Source of the DNA: Actinoplanes aureus
GTDB lineage: Bacteria > Actinomycetota > Actinomycetes > Mycobacteriales > Micromonosporaceae
Reading direction: 5' to 3'
Length of the DNA: 64,000 nt
Assembly (NCBI RefSeq): GCF_015704865.1
Contig: NZ_JADQTO010000011.1
Location: 186,001-250,000 of the forward strand
In this document: in pieces, positions 8,491 through 17,390 of the stretch
Numbering within the stretch: the stretch's first letter is position 1
How the letters are laid out: every line of letters begins with the position of its first letter
Notes under the pieces: model-generated
What the model saw: the letters and a program-made list of their open reading frames with translations, nothing else
The model's database searches: none
Told to the model about the DNA's origin: nothing
Translations under genes and position numbers: made by a program

Positions 8491-9724
8491 CTTCCTCTGG
8501 GGCGTCTCCAGCGCCGGCCATCAGACCGAGGGCGACAACACCCTCAGCGACACCTGGTTCCTGGAGAACGTCCAGCCCACCGTCTTCCGCGAGCCGTCCG
8601 GCCCGGCGTGCGACGGCTACGCCCGCTGGCGGTCCGATGTCGACCTGGCGGCCGGCATGGGCCTCAACGCGTACCGCTTCTCGGTCGAATGGGCCCGGGT
8701 CGAGCCCGCACCCGGAGAGTTCTCGGCTGAGGCGCTGGACCACTACGAGGCGATCGCCGACCACTGCCTGTCGCGAGGCCTGGCCCCGGTCGTCACCTAC
8801 AACCACTTCACCTCGCCGCACTGGTTCGCGGCCCGCGGCGGCTGGCTCGACCCGGACGCGCCATCGCTGTTCGCCCGCTACTGCGCCGAGGTGACGGCCC
8901 GTTTCGGCGACCGGATCGCGGTGGCGGTCACCCTCAACGAACCCAACCTGGCCCGGCTATTGACCTGGATGGACCTGCCGCCGTTCGTACGCGAGCTGGA
9001 ACGTGCCACCCTCGCGGCCGCGTCGGCGGCTGCCGGCGTGCCCCGCTACCGCGCCGCGAACGTCATGCTGCCCGAGGAGATGGACGCGATGGCCGACGGC
9101 ATGACCGCCGGCCACCGCGCGGCCCGCGCCGCCATCAAGGCCTTTCAGCCTTCCGTCCCGGTCGGCTTCTCGCTCGCGGTCGCCGACGACGTCGCCGTGG
9201 GTTCCGATTCCCGGGTACGCGACCGCAAGCGTTCCGAGGTGTACCAGCGCTGGCTGGACCTGGCCCGCGACGACGACTACATCGGCGTCCAGAACTACGA
9301 GCGGTTGTTCTACGACGCCGACGGTGCCGTCCCGCCGCCGGCCTCGGCGCCGCGCAACCAGATGGGCAGCGGCATCGAGCCGGGCTCGCTGGCCGGCGCG
9401 ATCCGCTACGTGCACGCCGAAGCCGGCGTACCGGTCCTGGTGACCGAACACGGCATGTCGACCGATGACGACAGGTTGCGCGCTGCTTTCCTGCCGCCGG
9501 CGCTGGAGGGCCTGCGGGCGGTGATGGCGGAGGGCGTGCCGGTGCTGGGCTATCTGCACTGGACGCTGCTGGACAACTTCGAGTGGATTTTCGGGTACGG
9601 CCACCAGCTCGGCCTCTTCGAGGTCGACCGGGAGACCTTCGAGCGCACCCCGAAGCCCAGCGCCGAGGTGTACGCCAAGCTGGTTGCCGCCCACCGGAGC
9701 ACCGGGTTTGGGCTTCCTCACTGA
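8483..9724 (+). CDS. GH1 family beta-glycosidase
   Basis: This 413-residue enzyme is a retaining GH1 glycosidase. It begins MPDFLWGVSSAGHQTEGDN, the usual GH1 N-terminus. The acid/base Glu153 lies in TLNEPN and the nucleophile Glu322 in VLVTEHGMSTDD, followed by the substrate-binding WTLLDNFEW. There is no signal peptide, so it acts in the cytoplasm on imported glycosides. It overlaps the upstream hydrolase gene by eight bases and is the last intact gene of the operon. With the divergent sugar ABC importer, release of an aglycone from a phenolic glycoside is a plausible role. Confidence 0.92.
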   Translation: MPDFLWGVSSAGHQTEGDNTLSDTWFLENVQPTVFREPSGPACDGYARWRSDVDLAAGMGLNAYRFSVEWARVEPAPGEFSAEALDHYEAIADHCLSRGLAPVVTYNHFTSPHWFAARGGWLDPDAPSLFARYCAEVTARFGDRIAVAVTLNEPNLARLLTWMDLPPFVRELERATLAAASAAAGVPRYRAANVMLPEEMDAMADGMTAGHRAARAAIKAFQPSVPVGFSLAVADDVAVGSDSRVRDRKRSEVYQRWLDLARDDDYIGVQNYERLFYDADGAVPPPASAPRNQMGSGIEPGSLAGAIRYVHAEAGVPVLVTEHGMSTDDDRLRAAFLPPALEGLRAVMAEGVPVLGYLHWTLLDNFEWIFGYGHQLGLFEVDRETFERTPKPSAEVYAKLVAAHRSTGFGLPH

Positions 9725-10124
9725 GTAGCTCCCTGGCGGTGTGGCGCTGTCGGGACTGGTATACGAATCGATGCCTGGACGCCAATGCGCAGCGCCAGGT
9801 GTACACCGGTGCCTGTGGTTCCAGCTATCAGGTGTGGTGGATCCAGTACGTGGGCAGCTACATCCAGCTGCATCATCGCGCGACGGGGTTCTGCCTGGAC
9901 AGCAACGCGAACGGCATCGTCTACACGAACCCGTGTGACGCCAACAACGGGTACCAACTCTGGCGGAGGATCGCCCCTCGGGCGGCTCCGGCATGACCTA
10001 TCAGAGTGCGGCCACGGGACGATGCCTCGGCAGTCCCCGGAACGATTGGGTGCGTACGGGCTTCAGCTGTCCCACGGGCGGCTCTGTGGATTACCAGTTC
10101 TATTGGAACCAGTACCTGGCATAG
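9725..10124 (+). pseudogene. Degraded ricin-type (QxW) lectin domain, frameshifted and lacking a start
   Basis: Directly after the GH1 stop, one frame encodes beta-trefoil-like text: CLDANAQRQVYTGACG, YQVWWIQY, CLDSNANGIVYTNPCD and YQLWRR, then stops at 9996. A second frame overlapping from about 9963 continues the pattern with SAATGRCLGSPRND and YQFYWNQYLA, ending at 10124. No start codon, ribosome site or signal peptide precedes it. This fits a secreted ricin-B-like carbohydrate-binding domain that has lost its 5' part and suffered a frameshift between about 9960 and 9993. Confidence 0.7.
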
Positions 10125-10162
10125 CGCTGAGCCATTCTCGAATTGATTAGGGCTCTGTTCCT

Positions 10163-10205
10163 GGCCGCGCCTGTCCCTGTGCTGAGAGCAGGGACGGGCG
10201 CGGCC
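10163..10205 (+). terminator. Strong hairpin, probable terminator of the catabolic operon
   Basis: Arms at 10163-10179 and 10189-10205 are complementary over 17 bp with one G-T wobble, closing a nine-base loop. There is no T-run, as is usual in GC-rich actinomycetes. It lies 38 bases after the lectin remnant. Confidence 0.7.
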
Positions 10206-10801
10206 TGCGGCAGCGTGTGTAGCCGTTCAAACGGTGCCACTCCCGGCCGGCGCTGTCGTGCCAGCAGAAGGCTGCTGCGCTGTTGCCCACGCCGCGCCAC
10301 CGCGATCGTGCAGACGATCCTCGTCCTGCACCAACCGTTCAATCTCCCGGCAGCCAATCCGTTCTCGCAAACCGAGCATTCCTCCTGGCGGCGGCCTGCT
10401 CATGTCTGGCTGAACCGGCCCATCTGCGCAATGATCCAAGCGGTCTTTTACGCCCAGGCGCAGAGTTGCTAGACAAAGACGCTTCCCGATGGGCGCCGAC
10501 AATTGCAAATATGTTCTCCGCTAGGGTGAGAGTCCGCGACGCCCGGGCGCTGAGCAGGTGTGCCAGGCCGGCCGGAGGGCGGCGCTCGCTGCTGCGTCGA
10601 TCAGACCATTCGGTGCGGGCCGGAACGCTGGATCGGTAAATCGGAAAACATCGACCTGGGCGTAATGGTCGCGGTGTCGCAGCATTTTTTCAGTCTGCCG
10701 GACGGTATGAGCGACATGCGTGATACTCGGCGAAGCGGCCTTCCGGGTGACTCTGCGCGCTCCGATTCAGAGGCCGAATCCCACGATCTGGAGAAGATGC
10801 C
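10206..10801. other. About 600 bp without a convincing gene
   Basis: This gap has visibly lower and more even GC than its surroundings and no frame with actinobacterial third-position bias. Several short open frames exist, but they lack ribosome sites and family features. The last 100 bases presumably hold the promoter of the secreted protein at 10802. Nothing else was recognised. Confidence 0.5.
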
Positions 10802-11251
10802 ATGAACCTGCCCCTTGCTCGCGCGTCGCTGGCGCGGACCGCGAGCGCCGCCGTACTGGCGAGCGCCGCCTTCGCCGCCGTCCTTCCGGGCGTCGCGAAC
10901 GCCGTCCCGGGCGACCGCTCCGTTCTCGCCACCGTGCGGAACGACAGCAGTGTGCGACTCAACCTGATGGAATCCGATGTCGCCGAGGGAAGGTGGACCA
11001 CCGAACCGCCGACCGCCATCAAGAGCTTCAAGACGGCCCGCTTCGGCTCGATGTCGGCCGAGGACGAGGGCGGCACCGAGGCCACCGTCGTCTACCGGTC
11101 CAGGTTCGGCGACGTGGAGATCTACTGGGATCACCCGTGGGTACGTGACAGCCAGATCACGTGTATTCCGCCGGATGAGCTGATGTGCGACACCGTGGTC
11201 ACCGGGTCCGCGAAGTCCAAGGTGACCTTCACCCTTTCCGACGCCGCCTGA
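10802..11251 (+). CDS. Small secreted protein of unknown function
   Basis: This 149-residue protein has a clear Sec signal: positive N-terminus with Arg at 7 and 12, a hydrophobic Ala-rich core, and a likely cut after GVANA near residue 34. The mature part (about 115 residues) is polar, contains two Cys (ITCIPPDELMCD) that could form a disulphide, and shows no family I recognise. GGAGAAG lies five bases before the ATG, supporting the start. A strong hairpin follows, then another small secreted protein, so this may be an exported pair, but nothing indicates function. Confidence 0.75.
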   Translation: MNLPLARASLARTASAAVLASAAFAAVLPGVANAVPGDRSVLATVRNDSSVRLNLMESDVAEGRWTTEPPTAIKSFKTARFGSMSAEDEGGTEATVVYRSRFGDVEIYWDHPWVRDSQITCIPPDELMCDTVVTGSAKSKVTFTLSDAA

Positions 11252-11279
11252 GCGGGGCGCCCGCGTTCGGACCTGTGCG

Positions 11280-11311
11280 CAGGACCCGGTGGCGGATTCC
11301 ACCGGGTCCTG
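11280..11311. terminator. Perfect 13-bp hairpin between two secreted-protein genes
   Basis: Arms 11280-11292 and 11299-11311 are perfectly complementary with a six-base loop. It lies 28 bases after the stop of the upstream gene and 35 bases before the next start, so it should end transcription or attenuate read-through. Confidence 0.8.
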
Positions 11312-11346
11312 TCGCGGCGTTGATCGGTGAAAGGAGACACGGAGTC

Positions 11347-11868
11347 ATGCGATTCACCCTCGTCCTCGCCGGGGCCGCTGTGGCCGGTGGCGCTCTATTC
11401 GCCACCCCGGCAGCCGCGACGGTCAAGTTCGACCCGGCCACCAAGACCGGCTTCGTCGGCAAGCTCGACGTGCAGCGGAGCTTCGGCTGGGACGATGCGG
11501 CTCTGCGGGCACGCACGGGCCGGATCACCTTCACCTACGACACGTTGACCAAGGACACCTACTCGGTGGTCTGCGGCCGGGCCGGCAACCGTCCGTTCAC
11601 GGTGCTCCACGACCGGGTCTTCGCGCGGGACTTCCTGAACGCGGTCGTCGTCCGCGACACGACCGCGGCGCCTTCGGGATTCCGGATCACCGGCGCCGGC
11701 ACCGGTATCTCCGGCACGACGGTCGGGCCGACGGTCGGCCTCCCATGCCCGGAGGAGCGAAAGGGGAAGACCGTCCGCTCGGCCCGGGTGGTGTCGACCG
11801 CGTTCACGGGGACACTGAGCGCCAACTTCGGCGGCGTCTCCAAGACCCTCTGGCGGGGCCGGGGCTGA
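11347..11868 (+). CDS. Secreted protein of unknown function
   Basis: This 173-residue protein starts at an ATG preceded by AAAGGAGA. The signal peptide MRFTLVLAGAAVAGGALFATPAAA gives a probable cut after residue 24. The mature part is beta-rich and Thr/Gly-rich, with Cys in SVVCGRAG and GLPCPEE that may pair. No domain is recognised. It is convergent with the regulator at 11872, three bases separating the stop codons. A role as an extracellular structural or binding protein would be a guess. Confidence 0.75.
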   Translation: MRFTLVLAGAAVAGGALFATPAAATVKFDPATKTGFVGKLDVQRSFGWDDAALRARTGRITFTYDTLTKDTYSVVCGRAGNRPFTVLHDRVFARDFLNAVVVRDTTAAPSGFRITGAGTGISGTTVGPTVGLPCPEERKGKTVRSARVVSTAFTGTLSANFGGVSKTLWRGRG

Positions 11869-11871
11869 GTC

Positions 11872-12843
11872 TCAACGGACCAGCGCGTCGCCGAGTGGAG
11901 TGCGCTGATAGAGCACCGACCGGCCGGAACGGGCCCGGCTGACCAGCCCGGCCCGGTGCAGCACCGCCAGGTGGTCGCCGACCGCGCCGGTCGCCATCCC
12001 GTACGCCCGCGCCAGCTGACTGGTGCTGGCCGGGTCGGCGAGGGTGGCCAGCAGCAGCGCCCGGGACCGGCCGAGCAGCGCCGACAGGTGTTCCGGCGCC
12101 TCGGGCGGGCCGTGCTCCAGCAGCGTGGCCACACCCCGCGCCGGGTAGACGACGGCCTTCGGCCACGGCTCGTCGGCGAAGACGGCGTACGACGGCCAGA
12201 CGAACACCGACGGCACCAGCAGAAGACCCGCGCCGCCGAGCCGGATCGACCCGCCCGAGCGGTTGTGCAGGTCGATGCCACCGTCGCGCCAGCGGACCTT
12301 CGGGTGCAGCCCGGCCAGGGCCGCGGCCCAACCGGAACGGCCCAGCTCGCCGGAGCGGTGCACGACGTCGCGCTCGCAGAGCAGACGCAGTCGCGGCCAG
12401 TCGTCGGCCATCAGCGCGGTCCACGCCGCGGCCAGGAAGTCGGCCAGCCGGTTTAGGACGTCCGCCGAGGTCAGCACCGACCGGGCCGGCTCGGTGGCGT
12501 CCGGGCGCCGCTGCAGATAGAAGTCGATCTCGGCGCGGGCGACGGCCGGTGGCGTGGCACGCAGCGCCGCCAGGTCGTCCTCGATGGTCTGGCCGAGCCG
12601 CTGCGGCGGCGGGCACAGCAGGGTCGCCCCGGACCGTGGCAGCCGCAGCGTGAGAACCGCGGCCAGGGCGGGGTCATCGCGCAGCGCCGCGAAGCGCGGC
12701 CGCAGCCGGGCCAGCCACCTTTCCGGTACGCCGTGGCGGTGCGGCCCGGACAGTCCGCGGATCAGGTGTTGCAGCTCGAAGACCGGTGACAGCGCGAACC
12801 GGGTGCGCAGCAGGTCTTCGGCGCCGACCTCGAACCGGATCAC
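11872..12843 (-). CDS. ArsR-like winged-helix transcriptional regulator
   Basis: This 323-residue protein carries a C-terminal winged helix (residues about 250-320: LLATLADPASTSQLARAYGMATGAVGDHLAVLHRAGLVSRARSG is the recognisable stretch, in pieces), the ArsR/DUF5937-type arrangement in which a long N-terminal domain precedes the HTH. The N-terminal part contains a helical region of unknown ligand. It starts with GTG and is divergent from an MFS exporter 65 bp away, so it probably represses that gene and itself. The efflux substrate may be the inducer; this is inference. Confidence 0.82.
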   Translation of the reverse strand: MIRFEVGAEDLLRTRFALSPVFELQHLIRGLSGPHRHGVPERWLARLRPRFAALRDDPALAAVLTLRLPRSGATLLCPPPQRLGQTIEDDLAALRATPPAVARAEIDFYLQRRPDATEPARSVLTSADVLNRLADFLAAAWTALMADDWPRLRLLCERDVVHRSGELGRSGWAAALAGLHPKVRWRDGGIDLHNRSGGSIRLGGAGLLLVPSVFVWPSYAVFADEPWPKAVVYPARGVATLLEHGPPEAPEHLSALLGRSRALLLATLADPASTSQLARAYGMATGAVGDHLAVLHRAGLVSRARSGRSVLYQRTPLGDALVR

Positions 12844-12864
12844 CCGTCGACCTTACGCCAGGGA

Positions 12865-12877
12865 ACGAAACATTCGT
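12865..12877. promoter_or_regulatory. Candidate operator between regulator and MFS gene
   Basis: ACGAA-ACA-TTCGT is a 13-bp palindrome in the 65-bp divergent gap. Position suits a site for the ArsR-like regulator, but no second copy was seen. Confidence 0.35.
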
Positions 12878-12908
12878 ACGACGGCGGACCTCCCGGCACG
12901 CTCCACCC

Positions 12909-14132
12909 ATGTCCGTCACCGACCGGCCCGCCTCGTACCGTGAGGTGTTCGCCGAACCCGTCTTCCGCGCGCTGTTCCTCGCGCGGACGCTCGCGATCGG
13001 CGCCAACTCGCTGCAGATCTTCGCGTTGTCCGTGCTGGTGTACGCGGGCACCGGCTCACCCCTGCTGAGCGCGCTCGCGTTCGGTGCCGGGTTCCTGCCG
13101 CAGTTCGTCGGCGGTCTGCTGCTCGGCTCGCTGACCGACCGGCTCCGGCCCCGGCCGCTCATCACCGTCGGGTACGCCCTCGAGGCGGTGCTCGCCGCCG
13201 TACTCGGGTTGTTCGTCCTGCCCGTACCGATCAGCCTCGGCCTGGTCGCGGTGCTCGCCTGCTGGACCCCGGTCTTCACCGGGTCGGCGGCTCGGGTCAT
13301 CGCCGAACGGCTGACCGGGGACGCGTACGTCCTCGGTCGCTCGGTGTCGAGCATGTCCTCCTCCGCCGCGCAACTGCTCGGCCTCGCCGGCGGCGGCGTA
13401 GCCGTTGCCGCGATCGGGCCCCGCCAGGCACTGCTCTTCGCCGCCGGCTGCCATGTCGTCGCCGCCGTGGTGATCCGGTGGGGTCTGCCGCCGGGCGAGG
13501 CGCCGGCGCCGGAACGCGGTGGAGCCGTACGGGACAGCTGGTCCGGGGCGCTCGCCCTGCTCCGGGACCGTGTCATCCGCCGGCTGCTGCTCGCGCAATG
13601 GCTGCCATCCGCGTTCGTGGCGGGCGCGGAAGCGCTGTTGGTCGCGTACGGCGCGCGCCGCGGATTCCCGGCCGGCGCCGGTGCGATGCTGATGGCCGCA
13701 CCGGCGGTCGGCATGTTCGCCGGCAACTTCGTGGTCGGCCGGTTCGTCCGCCCCTCCCTGCGGGAGCGGTACGCGGGCGCGTTCGTCGTCCTGCTCGGCG
13801 CGCCGCTGATCGGGCTGCTCGCCGGCCCTCCGCTGCCGGTGATCGTCGGCCTGCTGGTCCTGTCGGGCACCGGCTTCGCCTACGGCCTGGGTTTGCAGCG
13901 AAGGTTTCTGGAGGCCGCGCCCGAGGGGCGTACGGGTCAGCTGTTCGCCCTGCTCTCGACCGGGCTGATGGCGCTGCAGGGCCTCGGCCCGCTGGTCCTC
14001 GGCGCGGTCGCCGAGTTGACCTCCCCACTGCTGGCCATAGCCACGGCCGGAGTGGCGACGGTTCTGACGGCCCCGCTCGTGCGCCACGTTTCACCCGATC
14101 GTGGTGCCGGTATCGGTGAGTTTCGCGCGTAG
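12909..14132 (+). CDS. MFS transporter (putative drug or metabolite exporter)
   Basis: This 407-residue membrane protein has about 12 hydrophobic segments and the MFS pattern of DHA3/MefA-like exporters: GSLTDRLRPRPLI between TM2 and TM3 and a long central loop near residue 200. The ATG at 12909 gives MSVTDRPASYREVF, a typical cytosolic N-terminus. It is divergent from the ArsR-like regulator, which suggests inducible efflux. The C-terminus is close to the start of the MEDS gene (36 bp), but a common transcript is uncertain. Confidence 0.88.
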   Translation: MSVTDRPASYREVFAEPVFRALFLARTLAIGANSLQIFALSVLVYAGTGSPLLSALAFGAGFLPQFVGGLLLGSLTDRLRPRPLITVGYALEAVLAAVLGLFVLPVPISLGLVAVLACWTPVFTGSAARVIAERLTGDAYVLGRSVSSMSSSAAQLLGLAGGGVAVAAIGPRQALLFAAGCHVVAAVVIRWGLPPGEAPAPERGGAVRDSWSGALALLRDRVIRRLLLAQWLPSAFVAGAEALLVAYGARRGFPAGAGAMLMAAPAVGMFAGNFVVGRFVRPSLRERYAGAFVVLLGAPLIGLLAGPPLPVIVGLLVLSGTGFAYGLGLQRRFLEAAPEGRTGQLFALLSTGLMALQGLGPLVLGAVAELTSPLLAIATAGVATVLTAPLVRHVSPDRGAGIGEFRA

Positions 14133-14168
14133 GTTGGCGGTCGTCACCGTGGCTCGTATGGAGAGGAT

Positions 14169-15023
14169 GTGGCCAGGTTGACGCTACTCGACCGGCTCAT
14201 TCCGGGAGATCACGTCTGCTGGACCACCGGCGACGAAGCCGTACGGCTGGACTCGCTGACCGAGGTGGCCGAGACCGGCTTCCGGGAGGGACACCGGGTC
14301 GTCTACTGCGGCGACGACACCGCGGACGTCCTGGCCGCCTTCGCGCAACGAGGGTTGCCCACCGGCCGGGCGCTGGCGTCCGGCGATCTGCGGGTCCCGC
14401 CGATCGAGTCGTCCTATCTGACCGCCGGCGTCTTCGATCCACAGGCGACGTTGTCCTTCCTCCATCGGGAGATCGGCGCCGCGCGTGACGCGGGCTACCG
14501 GGGCCTGCGGATCGTCGCGGACATGTCGTGGGCGAGCCGGCTGGTGCCGGGTATCGAGCGGCTGCTCGACTACGAGACCGAGATCAACAAGATCTTCGCC
14601 GAGGGCTACGTACTGGGCGTCTGCGCGTACGACCGCCGCGCCTTCACCACGGCGAGCCTGCGTACCCTCGCCCGGTCCCACCCGGGCACCGTGCGGACCG
14701 GCAGGCCGTTCGATCCGGCCCGCGCGTTGCGTGTCCGGCACACGTGGCAGCCTTTCGGTTTGCGCCTGGAGGGCGAGGCCGACCTGCTCAACGAATCGGT
14801 GCTCCGCGCCGTGATCGATCATCTGCTCGAGATCCTGCCGGATGAGTACCCGAGGGCGGCCGTCGACGTCTCCGGCCTGACCTTCGTCGACACGGCAGCG
14901 GCCCGGGTCCTGTTGCAGGCGCCGGACCGCGCCGCGGGCCGGATCCGGCTCGTCGGCCGGTCGCCGGCCCTCGACCGGCTCATCGAGTTCCATGGCGCCG
15001 AACCGCCTGCGGACACCGCATGA
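14169..15023 (+). CDS. MEDS-STAS domain protein (putative anti-sigma factor antagonist)
   Basis: This 284-residue protein has an N-terminal MEDS (DcmR-type sensory) domain, with LIPGDHVCWTTGDEA at the start and VVYCGDDT near residue 45, and a C-terminal STAS domain (about 190-280). The STAS core reads PRAAVDVSGLTFVDTAAARVLL in pieces; the residue in the phosphorylation position after the conserved Asp is Thr rather than Ser. GTG start with GGAGAGGA upstream. The next gene has a MEDS domain with a HATPase kinase, so the two may form a SpoIIAA/SpoIIAB-like partner switch sensing a hydrophobic or redox signal. Confidence 0.85.
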   Translation: MARLTLLDRLIPGDHVCWTTGDEAVRLDSLTEVAETGFREGHRVVYCGDDTADVLAAFAQRGLPTGRALASGDLRVPPIESSYLTAGVFDPQATLSFLHREIGAARDAGYRGLRIVADMSWASRLVPGIERLLDYETEINKIFAEGYVLGVCAYDRRAFTTASLRTLARSHPGTVRTGRPFDPARALRVRHTWQPFGLRLEGEADLLNESVLRAVIDHLLEILPDEYPRAAVDVSGLTFVDTAAARVLLQAPDRAAGRIRLVGRSPALDRLIEFHGAEPPADTA

Positions 15024-15060
15024 CCGAGTACCGCCGAGTGTGCGTAGAGAGAGTCGTCCA

Positions 15061-15984
15061 ATGAGCGTCCACGCCACCGGCTTCCACCACCCGGGCCTGC
15101 TGTATCGCGGCAGCGCGGAATACGTCGCGGCCGTCGCCGACTTCGTCCGTTCCGCCGTGACCGGCGGCGATCCGGTCCTGGTCGCTGTACCCGGGACGAA
15201 TCTGGACCTGTTGCGCGGCGCTCTGATCGACGTCAGCGACCGCGTGAGCTTCGCCGACATGGCGGTGGCCGGCCGCAACCCGGGCCGGATCATCCCCGGT
15301 GTGCTGCTCCGGTTCGCCGACGACCATCCGGACCGCCGGGTCTCCATCGTCGGCGAGCCGATCTGGCCGGACCGCACCGAGCTGGAGTACCCGGCCTGCG
15401 CCGCACACGAGGCGCTGATCAACGCGGCCTTCGCCGGCCGGGACGCCGCCATCCTGTGCCCGTACGACGTAGTGCGACTCGACCCCTCGGTGATCGCGGA
15501 CGCCTGGTCCACCCATCCCACGATGATCGAGGACGGCGCTCTGCGTGACAGCGACCGGTACGCCGACCCGGCGGTGACGGCCGCGACCTTCAACCGGCCG
15601 CTGCCGCCGCCCCAACCGGACGCGGAATCACTGGTGTACGACGATTCGCTCGCCGCCGTCCGGTGCTTCGTGCGGCGGCTGGCCACGGCACACCTGCCCG
15701 GGGAACGCGCGGAGGAGCTGGTGCTGGCCGCGAGCGAGGTGGCCGCCAACACGGTCGATCACACCTGGGGCTTCGGCCGGGTCACCGTCTGGACCGAGCC
15801 GGGCCTGGTCGTCTGCCAGCTTCAGGACACCGGCCATCTGACCGATCCGCTCGCCGGCCGCATCGGCCCGCCACACATCCGCCACCGTGGTTACGGACTG
15901 GTCCTGGCGAACGAGCTGTGCGACCTGATGCGGATCCACTCGAGCCCGGCCGGCACCACCATCCGGCTGCACAAGCTGCGCTGA
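15061..15984 (+). CDS. MEDS-HATPase domain protein (anti-sigma factor RsbA-like)
   Basis: This 307-residue protein combines an N-terminal MEDS domain (GFHHPGLLYRGSAEYVAAV...) with a C-terminal GHKL ATPase of the RsbW/SpoIIAB serine-kinase type. The N-box is LAASEVAANTVDH, the G1 box QDTGHL and the G2 region GYGLVLANELCD. It starts 37 bases after the MEDS-STAS gene. Such kinases bind a sigma factor and phosphorylate a STAS antagonist; no sigma gene is adjacent, so the target must be elsewhere or the pair acts differently. Confidence 0.88.
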   Translation: MSVHATGFHHPGLLYRGSAEYVAAVADFVRSAVTGGDPVLVAVPGTNLDLLRGALIDVSDRVSFADMAVAGRNPGRIIPGVLLRFADDHPDRRVSIVGEPIWPDRTELEYPACAAHEALINAAFAGRDAAILCPYDVVRLDPSVIADAWSTHPTMIEDGALRDSDRYADPAVTAATFNRPLPPPQPDAESLVYDDSLAAVRCFVRRLATAHLPGERAEELVLAASEVAANTVDHTWGFGRVTVWTEPGLVVCQLQDTGHLTDPLAGRIGPPHIRHRGYGLVLANELCDLMRIHSSPAGTTIRLHKLR

Positions 15985-16031
15985 GTCACGGCGCCGTGCG
16001 TCAACGGCCGGCCACGGGGTAAACGGCGGGC

Positions 16032-17390
16032 GTGAGCGGGGACGTACACATCCAGGACGCCATCGACCGGGTCGGGTTCGGCGCGTTCCAGCGGAAGCTC
16101 TTCCTGATCTGCGGGGTGACCTGGGCGGCGGACGCGGCGGAGATCCTGCTGCTGTCGTTCGCGCTGCCGGGGGTCACCGAGGAGTTCGGGCTCAGCCCGG
16201 GCCAGGCCGGCGTCGTGGTGACCTCCACCTTCGCGGGCATGCTGGTGGGGGCCTGGTTCTGGGGGATCATGGCGGACCGGGTGGGGCGGCGGCTCGGGTT
16301 CCAGCTCACCATCGCGATCTTCGCGGTGTTCGGGGTGGCGTCCGCGTTCGCGCCCGGCCCGGTGTGGCTGGCGGTGCTGCGGGCGTTGACCGGGTTCGGG
16401 CTCGGCGGGGCGCTGCCGCTGGACTTCGCCCTGTTCACCGAGTATCTGCCGACCCGGGACCGGGGACGCTGGCTGGTGCTGCTGGAAAGCTGGTGGGCGG
16501 CCGGCACGGTCGCCGCGGCCGGGCTCGCGCTGCTGATCATGCCGACGCTGGGCTGGCGGTGGCTGCTGGCCAGCTCGGCGGCGGCCGCGCTGCTAGTGCT
16601 CTGGGCCCGGATGCGGGTGCCGGAATCGGCCCGCTACCTGCTCAGCAGAGGCGACGCCGAGGGGGCGCGGAAGCTGGTCAACGAGGTGGCGCGGGTCAAC
16701 GGCGCGCCGCCGGTCGAGCAGCGCCTGACGCTGCCGTCCGGGAAGGGCGCCACGTCGCCCGCGGAACTGCTGCGGGGCGCGCTCGGCCGCACGACGGTTC
16801 TGCTGTGGGCGGTGTGGCTGCTGATCGGGTTCGGTTACTACGGGATCTTCTCCTGGCTGCCGCAGATCTTCGCCGGCGAGTACGGCTTCCTGCGCAGCTA
16901 CCAGTACGTCTTCTTCCTGGCGCTGGCGCAGCTGCCCGGATACCTGTCGGCGGCGTGGCTGGTGGAGCGGGCCGGCCGCAAGCCGGTGCTGGCCGGTTAC
17001 CTGGGTGCCGCGGCGCTCGCGACCTTCACCTGGGCGATCGCCGACTCCACGGCGCTCGTGTTCGTCGCGGCGGGACTGATGAACTTCTTCACCCTGGGCG
17101 CCTGGGCCGCGCTGTACGCGTACACCCCGGAGCGTTACCCGACGCAGCTGCGTGCCTCCGGGCTCGGCGCCGCGAGCGGCTTCGCCCGGATCGGCGCGGT
17201 GGCCGCGCCGCTGGCCGGCGGCGCACTGCTGGCCATTTCCCTGCCGGCGGCGCTGTCCGCGTTCGCCGCGGCGTTCCTGCTGGCCGCGCTGGTGGTGGCC
17301 GGGTACGCGGCGGAGACGCGCGGAACCCGCCTGGACGACACCGTCGCCGAGCGGACCGGCCCAGTGGCTCAGGCGGCGAGGCTACGCTGA
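16032..17390 (+). CDS. MFS transporter (sugar/aromatic-acid porter group)
   Basis: This 452-residue permease has about 12 hydrophobic segments and the conserved MADRVGRRLGF loop between TM2 and TM3, the GLGGALPLDFALFTEYLP stretch in TM4-5 and PESARYLLSRGD before the central loop. This pattern matches the MHS/AAHS and niacin-type porters, which take up organic acids by proton symport. It starts with GTG. Its last nine bases overlap the 3' end of the convergent NB-ARC gene. The substrate is unknown. Confidence 0.87.
   Translation: MSGDVHIQDAIDRVGFGAFQRKLFLICGVTWAADAAEILLLSFALPGVTEEFGLSPGQAGVVVTSTFAGMLVGAWFWGIMADRVGRRLGFQLTIAIFAVFGVASAFAPGPVWLAVLRALTGFGLGGALPLDFALFTEYLPTRDRGRWLVLLESWWAAGTVAAAGLALLIMPTLGWRWLLASSAAAALLVLWARMRVPESARYLLSRGDAEGARKLVNEVARVNGAPPVEQRLTLPSGKGATSPAELLRGALGRTTVLLWAVWLLIGFGYYGIFSWLPQIFAGEYGFLRSYQYVFFLALAQLPGYLSAAWLVERAGRKPVLAGYLGAAALATFTWAIADSTALVFVAAGLMNFFTLGAWAALYAYTPERYPTQLRASGLGAASGFARIGAVAAPLAGGALLAISLPAALSAFAAAFLLAALVVAGYAAETRGTRLDDTVAERTGPVAQAARLR

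Noticed and set aside
10100..10508. Short frames on both strands between the lectin remnant and the secreted protein at 10802
   Set aside because: No codon bias, no ribosome sites, and part of the sequence forms a terminator hairpin.
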